Source: Streptomyces flaveolus (lineage in GTDB: Bacteria; Actinomycetota; Actinomycetes; Streptomycetales; Streptomycetaceae). Taken from it: 64,000 nt of DNA. The notes beneath the pieces were generated by a model, which saw nothing but the letters and a program-made list of their open reading frames with translations, was not told the DNA's origin and did not search any database. The stretch lies in contig NZ_JNWV01000023.1 of NCBI RefSeq assembly GCF_000716535.1, forward strand, positions 160,531 through 224,530, read 5' to 3'. The translations under genes and the position numbers were made by a program. This document shows, one piece after another, positions 59,734 to 64,000 of the stretch (the first letter of the stretch is position 1; each line of letters opens with the position of its first letter).

Positions 59734-62700
59734 TCAGCTGAAGCTGCCCAGTTCGTCGTCCAGGATGCCGAACAGCTCGTCGGCCGTGGCCGTCTCCAGT
59801 CCCGTCTCCCCGGTGGGGCCGGTGCCGTTCTCCCGCCACTCGCCGGTGCCGTCCCAGCGCGCGCTCAGGGTGCGCAGCCGGGCGGCCACCCGGGCCCGCT
59901 GCTCCTCGTCCAGCGCGGCCGAGTCCAGCGCCGCGCCCAACAGCGTCTCCAGGCGCACCACTTCGGCCTCGAGGTCGACCAGGTCGCCGGAGGTGTCCCC
60001 GCCCAGTTCCTCGAAGAGGTGCCGGGCGAGGGCCTCGGAGGTCGGGTAGTCGAAGGTGAGGGTGGTGGACAGCCGCAGGCCGGTGTCGGCGCTGAGCCGG
60101 TTGCGCAGGTCCAGGGCGGCGAGCGAGTCCACGCCCAGGTCGCCCAGGGAGCGCTGCGGGTCGACCGCGCTGCCGGAGCCGTGCCCGAGGACGTCGGCGA
60201 CGTGCCCGCACACCGTCTCCACGAGCAGTCGCAAGGCGTCGGCGGTGCCCAGCCGGTCCAGCCGCCGCGGCAGCGGCTCGACGGCCGCCGGTGCCTCGGT
60301 GACCGCCGCCCGGGCGGTGCGGCGTGCGGCCGCCGGGGCGAGGCCTCGAACCAGGGCGGGGGCGTCGGCGGTGACATGGACCCGGACCGGGAGCAGCAGG
60401 GCGCGGTCGGTGGCCGGGGCGCCCGCCTCGGTGAGAGCCCGGTCGAACAGGTCCAGCGCGCGGTCGGCGGGCAGCGGCAGGATGCCGTCGCGGGCCAGCC
60501 GGCGCAGCTCCGTCTCACCGAGACCGGCCGCCATGCCCTCCCCGGTGTCCCACAGTCCCCAGCCCAGCGAGAGGGCCGGCAGCCCCTCGGCGCGGCGCCG
60601 CGCGGCGAGGGCGTCCAGGAAGGCGTTCCCTGCGGCGTAGTTGGACTGCCCCGCCGCGCCGAGGGTGCCGGCGGCGGAGGAGAAGAGGACGAACGCGGCG
60701 AGGCCGAGGTCGCGGGTCAGCTCGTGCAGGTGCCAGGCGGCGTCCGTCTTCGGGCGCATCACCGCCTCCAGCCGCTCGGGGGTGAGGTCGGTGAGCAGGC
60801 CGTCGTCCAGGACGCCGGCGGCGTGCACCACAGCGGTCAGCGGGTGCTCGGCCGGCACGGACGCCAGCAGGGCGTCGAGGGCGGCCCGGTCGGTGGCGTC
60901 GCAGGCGGCGACGGTCACCGTCGCGCCGAGGGCGGCCAGGTCCTCCAGGGTGCCGGGGTCGGGCAGCCGGCCGCCCCGGCCGGTCAGCAGCAGGTGGCGT
61001 ACGCCGTGCCGGGTGACCAGGTGCCGGGCCAGCAGCCGGCCGAGGCTGCCGGTACCGCCGGTGACGAGCACGGTGCCGTCCGGATCCAGCGCGGTCGCCG
61101 GGCCGGGTTCCGCGTCCGTGGCCTCGGCCAGCTCCGGCACGTACACCGTGCCCGCCCGCAGGGCGAGTTCGGGTGCGCCGGTGGCGACGGCGGCCGGGAG
61201 GACGGCGGCCGAGGCCGGATCGTCGTCGGTGTCGACGAGCACGAACCGGCCGGGGTGCTCGACCGCCGCCGCCCGCACCATGCCCCAGAGCACGGCCTGC
61301 GCCGGATCGGGCACGGCGTCGGCGTGGACGGCGACGGCGGACCGGGTCACCACCACCAGCGGCGCGCCGTCCGGCACGTCGGCGAGGTCCCGCCGCAGTG
61401 CGGCGAGGGCCTGCGCGGCGGTCCGGCGGGCCAGCGTGGGCAGCTCGCCGCCGGGTCCGCCGTCCGTGGTCGCGGTGGGGGACGCGGAACCGTCCGCCGG
61501 GTCGGCGCCGGGCTCGCCGTCCGCCGTCGAGGTGACCGGGCGCGGCGCGGGCGTGGAACCGTGCGCCGGGTCGGTGCCGAAGGTTCCGTCCGCGGTCACG
61601 GTGAGGGTGCGTGGCGCGGGTGCCGGGCCGGTGAGGGTGAGCGGTAGTCCGGTCCAGCGGATTCGGAAGAGGTCACCGGGGGCGGGGGTGGCCGCGTTGA
61701 GCTGTTCGGTGGTGACCTGACGGACGCGCAGCGCGGTCACCTCGGCGACGGGGGCGCCCGTACCGTCGTACAGGCGCAGGGTCATGTGGTCGGTGCCGTG
61801 CGGGGTTAGGCGCAGTCGGACGGCCGTGGCGCCGGTGGCGTGCAGGGTGACGCCCTCCCAGGAGAAGGGCAGGGTCATCACGGTCGGGTCCTGGCCGTCG
61901 AACAGGTCGATGGCGTGCAGCGTGGAGTCGAGCAGCGCCGGGTGCAGTCCGAAGCCGTCGGCCGCGCCGGCGTCGGGCAGGGCGAGTTCGGCCCAGACCT
62001 CCTCGCCGAGCCGCCACGCGCCGCGCAGGCAGCGGAAGGAGGGGCCGTAGTGGTAGCCCTGTTCGGCGAGGTGGTCGTAGGTGCCGGTGACGTCCACGGG
62101 TACGGCTCCGGCGGGCGGCCAGTCGGTGACCGGGGCCGGTTCCGGGGCGGTGTGCGGGGCGAGGACGCCGGTGGCGTGCCGGGTCCACTCCCCGTCCGCG
62201 CCCTCGGGCCGGGCGTGCACGGTCAGCCGCCGGCGCCCGTCGTCGTCGGGGGCCGCGGTGGCCACCTGGAGGTGGACGGCGCCCCGCTCGGGCAGGACCA
62301 GCGGGCGTTCCAGGGTGAGTTCCTCCACGCGCGGGCAGTGTGTGCGGTCGCCGGCCTGGACGGCCAGTTCGACGAAGGCGCTGCCCGGGACGAGGACGAC
62401 ACCGGCCACGGCGTGGTCCGCGAGCCACGGGTGGGTGGCGAGGGACAGCCGGCCGGTCAGGGCCACCCGGTCGTCGCCGGCCAGATCCAGGGCGGCGCCG
62501 AGCATCGGGTGCCCGGCCGGTGCCTGGCCCAGTCCCCCGGCGTCGGTGACCGCGCCGGGCTCGTCGTCCAGCCACAGCCGCCGCCGCTGGAAGGGGTAGG
62601 TCGGCAGATCGGTGCGGCGGGCGCCGGTACCGGCGAAGACCCGCTGCCAGTCCACGGTCACGCCCCGCACGTGGGCGGCGCCGAGCAGCGTCGCGAAGGT

Positions 62701-64000
62701 CTGCTCCTCGTCGCGGTCACGGCGCAGCGCGGGGACGAACGCCGACCGTTCGGCGTCGGCGACGGCCTGCGCGCCCATGGCCGTCAGGACGGCGTCGGGG
62801 CCGAGTTCGAGGAAGGTGCGCACGCCGTCGGCCTCCAGCGCCCGGACGCCGTCGCCGAAGCGGACCGCCTCGCGGACGTGCCGGACCCAGTACTCGGGCG
62901 CGCACAGCTCGTCCTCGCCCGCGCGTACGCCGGTCACGTTGGAGACGACGGGGATCGCGGGCGGCGCGTACCGCAGCTCGCGGGCCGTCTTCTCGAACTC
63001 CGCCAGCATCGGGTCCATCAGCGGGGAGTGGAAGGCGTGGCTGACCCGCAGCCGCTTGGTGCGCCGGCCGGAGAAGGCCTCCGCGACGGCGGTGACGGCG
63101 GTCTCGGTGCCCGAGACGACGACGGCGCGGGGCCCGTTGACGGCGGCGACGGACACCTCGGGGCCGAGGTGCGCGAGCACCTCCTCCTCGGTGGCGTCGA
63201 CGGCCAGCATCGCGCCGCCGGCGGGCAGCGCCTGCATCAGCCGACCGCGCGCGGCGACCAGCCGGGCGGCGTCCGCCAGGTCCCAGACGCCGGCGACGTG
63301 CGCGGCCGTCAGTTCGCCGATGGAGTGCCCGGCGAGCCAGTCGGGCCGTACGCCGGAGGACTCCAGCAGCCGGTACAGAGCGGTCTCGACGGCGAACAGG
63401 GCGCACTGCGTGTAGAGGGTGTGGTCGAGCAGGCCCGCGTCCTCGGTGCCGGGCTCGGCCCACATCACGTCCCGCAGCGGGCGGTCGAGGTGGGCGTCGA
63501 GCGCCTGGCAGGCCTCGTCGAGGGCCTGCCGGAAGGCCGGGTGGGCGGCGTACAGGGCGCGGCCCATGCCGGGGCGCTGGGCGCCCTGGCCGGTGAAGAG
63601 GAAGGCGACCTTGCCGTCGGCGGTACGGCCGCGGACCACGGTGTCGGAGGCCGTGCCGTCGGTCAGCGCGGCGAGTCCGGCGAGGAGTTCGTCCCGGTCC
63701 CGGGCGACGACGGCGGCCCGGTGGGTGAGGGCGGCGCGGCCCGTGGCCAGGGAGCGGGCGAGGTCGGAAAGGGGCCGGTCGGCGACCGCGCGCAGCCGTG
63801 CGGCCTGCGCGGCCAGTGCCTCGGGGGTGGCGCCGGAGATCACGAGGGGCAGCAGCGGGGCCGGTGTCGCGTCCGTGTCCGGCGCGGGCTCCTCGGCCGG
63901 GGCCTCCTCGATGATGGCGTGGGCGTTGGTGCCGCTGATGCCGAAGGAGGACACACCGGCCCGGCGCGGACGGTCGGTCCGGGGCCAGGGCTGTTCCTCC
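59734..64000 (-). CDS. Modular type I polyketide synthase, C-terminal part (KS tail-AT-DH-KR-ACP), partial
   Basis: The last about 1420 residues of a gene that continues past the right edge. The KS tail [16 protein letters not shown] lies at about 63915-63960. The AT (about 62690-63610) has GHSIG at 63318-63332 and HAFH near 63036, the malonyl-CoA pattern. The DH (about 61690-62530) has [10 protein letters not shown] and a DSTLH acid motif. The KR (about 60440-61650) has [11 protein letters not shown] near 60805 (B-type), FSSAAG and QSNYAAGN. The ACP has GVDSLA near 60130. A C-terminal docking helix ([11 protein letters not shown]) replaces a thioesterase, so the chain passes to another protein. 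The module should add a malonate unit and leave a double bond. Confidence 0.95.
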   Translation of the reverse strand, partial: EEQPWPRTDRPRRAGVSSFGISGTNAHAIIEEAPAEEPAPDTDATPAPLLPLVISGATPEALAAQAARLRAVADRPLSDLARSLATGRAALTHRAAVVARDRDELLAGLAALTDGTASDTVVRGRTADGKVAFLFTGQGAQRPGMGRALYAAHPAFRQALDEACQALDAHLDRPLRDVMWAEPGTEDAGLLDHTLYTQCALFAVETALYRLLESSGVRPDWLAGHSIGELTAAHVAGVWDLADAARLVAARGRLMQALPAGGAMLAVDATEEEVLAHLGPEVSVAAVNGPRAVVVSGTETAVTAVAEAFSGRRTKRLRVSHAFHSPLMDPMLAEFEKTARELRYAPPAIPVVSNVTGVRAGEDELCAPEYWVRHVREAVRFGDGVRALEADGVRTFLELGPDAVLTAMGAQAVADAERSAFVPALRRDRDEEQTFATLLGAAHVRGVTVDWQRVFAGTGARRTDLPTYPFQRRRLWLDDEPGAVTDAGGLGQAPAGHPMLGAALDLAGDDRVALTGRLSLATHPWLADHAVAGVVLVPGSAFVELAVQAGDRTHCPRVEELTLERPLVLPERGAVHLQVATAAPDDDGRRRLTVHARPEGADGEWTRHATGVLAPHTAPEPAPVTDWPPAGAVPVDVTGTYDHLAEQGYHYGPSFRCLRGAWRLGEEVWAELALPDAGAADGFGLHPALLDSTLHAIDLFDGQDPTVMTLPFSWEGVTLHATGATAVRLRLTPHGTDHMTLRLYDGTGAPVAEVTALRVRQVTTEQLNAATPAPGDLFRIRWTGLPLTLTGPAPAPRTLTVTADGTFGTDPAHGSTPAPRPVTSTADGEPGADPADGSASPTATTDGGPGGELPTLARRTAAQALAALRRDLADVPDGAPLVVVTRSAVAVHADAVPDPAQAVLWGMVRAAAVEHPGRFVLVDTDDDPASAAVLPAAVATGAPELALRAGTVYVPELAEATDAEPGPATALDPDGTVLVTGGTGSLGRLLARHLVTRHGVRHLLLTGRGGRLPDPGTLEDLAALGATVTVAACDATDRAALDALLASVPAEHPLTAVVHAAGVLDDGLLTDLTPERLEAVMRPKTDAAWHLHELTRDLGLAAFVLFSSAAGTLGAAGQSNYAAGNAFLDALAARRRAEGLPALSLGWGLWDTGEGMAAGLGETELRRLARDGILPLPADRALDLFDRALTEAGAPATDRALLLPVRVHVTADAPALVRGLAPAAARRTARAAVTEAPAAVEPLPRRLDRLGTADALRLLVETVCGHVADVLGHGSGSAVDPQRSLGDLGVDSLAALDLRNRLSADTGLRLSTTLTFDYPTSEALARHLFEELGGDTSGDLVDLEAEVVRLETLLGAALDSAALDEEQRARVAARLRTLSARWDGTGEWRENGTGPTGETGLETATADELFGILDDELGSFS
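61486..61623. repeat. 69-bp tandem duplication in the PKS gene
   Basis: Two 69-bp units (61486-61554, 61555-61623) both begin GGAACCGT(C/G)CGCCGGGTCGG and end GGCGCGGG. They encode 23-residue repeats rich in Thr/Ala/Asp/Gly/Pro in the flexible stretch before the KR domain's catalytic half. Divergence between units is moderate. Confidence 0.75.

Overview
The window looks like Streptomyces chromosome. It is GC-rich throughout, with strong third-position G/C bias, GTG starts and many four-base start/stop overlaps. It carries a WhiB-type iron-sulfur regulator, a TTA codon in a cluster-type regulator, PP2C/SpoIIE phosphatases, cellulose- and chitin-type regulatory elements and a modular type I polyketide synthase. 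No tRNA, rRNA, transposase, phage gene, CRISPR array or replication origin was seen.

Layout. 1-4000 (minus strand): a vWA/metallopeptidase gene cut by the window edge, a MoxR-type AAA ATPase and an unrecognised 512-aa partner. 4.1-6.5 kb: a CbrC-like protein, possible gene debris and a DoxX-like membrane protein. 6.5-9.9 kb: a large secreted protein joining a phosphodiester glycosidase domain to a calcineurin-like phosphoesterase. 10-16.7 kb: WhiB-like protein, two alpha/beta hydrolases, an AraC regulator, a PucR regulator, a small secreted protein, a decayed peroxiredoxin and an acetyltransferase. 16.9-18.2 kb: a secreted ThuA/ricin-lectin protein whose promoter carries a chitinase-type direct-repeat element.

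18.3-23.7 kb is a three-gene minus-strand operon: a DUF7019-like protein, a kinase/WD40 fusion and an FHA/kinase fusion. 24-27 kb: a DUF574 methyltransferase, a mycothiol-type isomerase-fold protein and a membrane-anchored SpoIIE phosphatase. 27.1-31.4 kb: a GntR regulator behind a perfect 31-bp palindrome, translationally coupled to a lipid-domain-like protein and a GMC oxidoreductase with a 15-bp minisatellite in its N-terminal part. 31.8-36.6 kb: a multi-domain sensor phosphatase, an NAD(P)-binding protein and a LacI regulator. 36.6-40.7 kb: small stress-type proteins (DUF3140, DUF2945), an SDR enzyme and two divergent DUF1990-like genes. 40.7-43.7 kb: a cellulose-degradation island (GH12 cellulase behind three CebR-type operators, a small secreted protein and an AA10 lytic polysaccharide monooxygenase).

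47-50.5 kb is the clearest functional unit. A palindrome matching the rifamycin-associated element precedes a macrolide-type glycosyltransferase and a HelR-type RNA polymerase ATPase, so this is a probable inducible rifamycin-resistance locus (drug glycosylation plus target rescue). 50.5-56 kb: an NlpC/P60 hydrolase, an HTH-STAND-WD40 giant and a secreted I36-type protein. The right end (56.8-64 kb) is the edge of a polyketide cluster: a LAL regulator with a TTA codon, converging across a strong terminator on the 3' end of a PKS gene (KS tail-AT-DH-KR-ACP-docking domain) that runs off the window.
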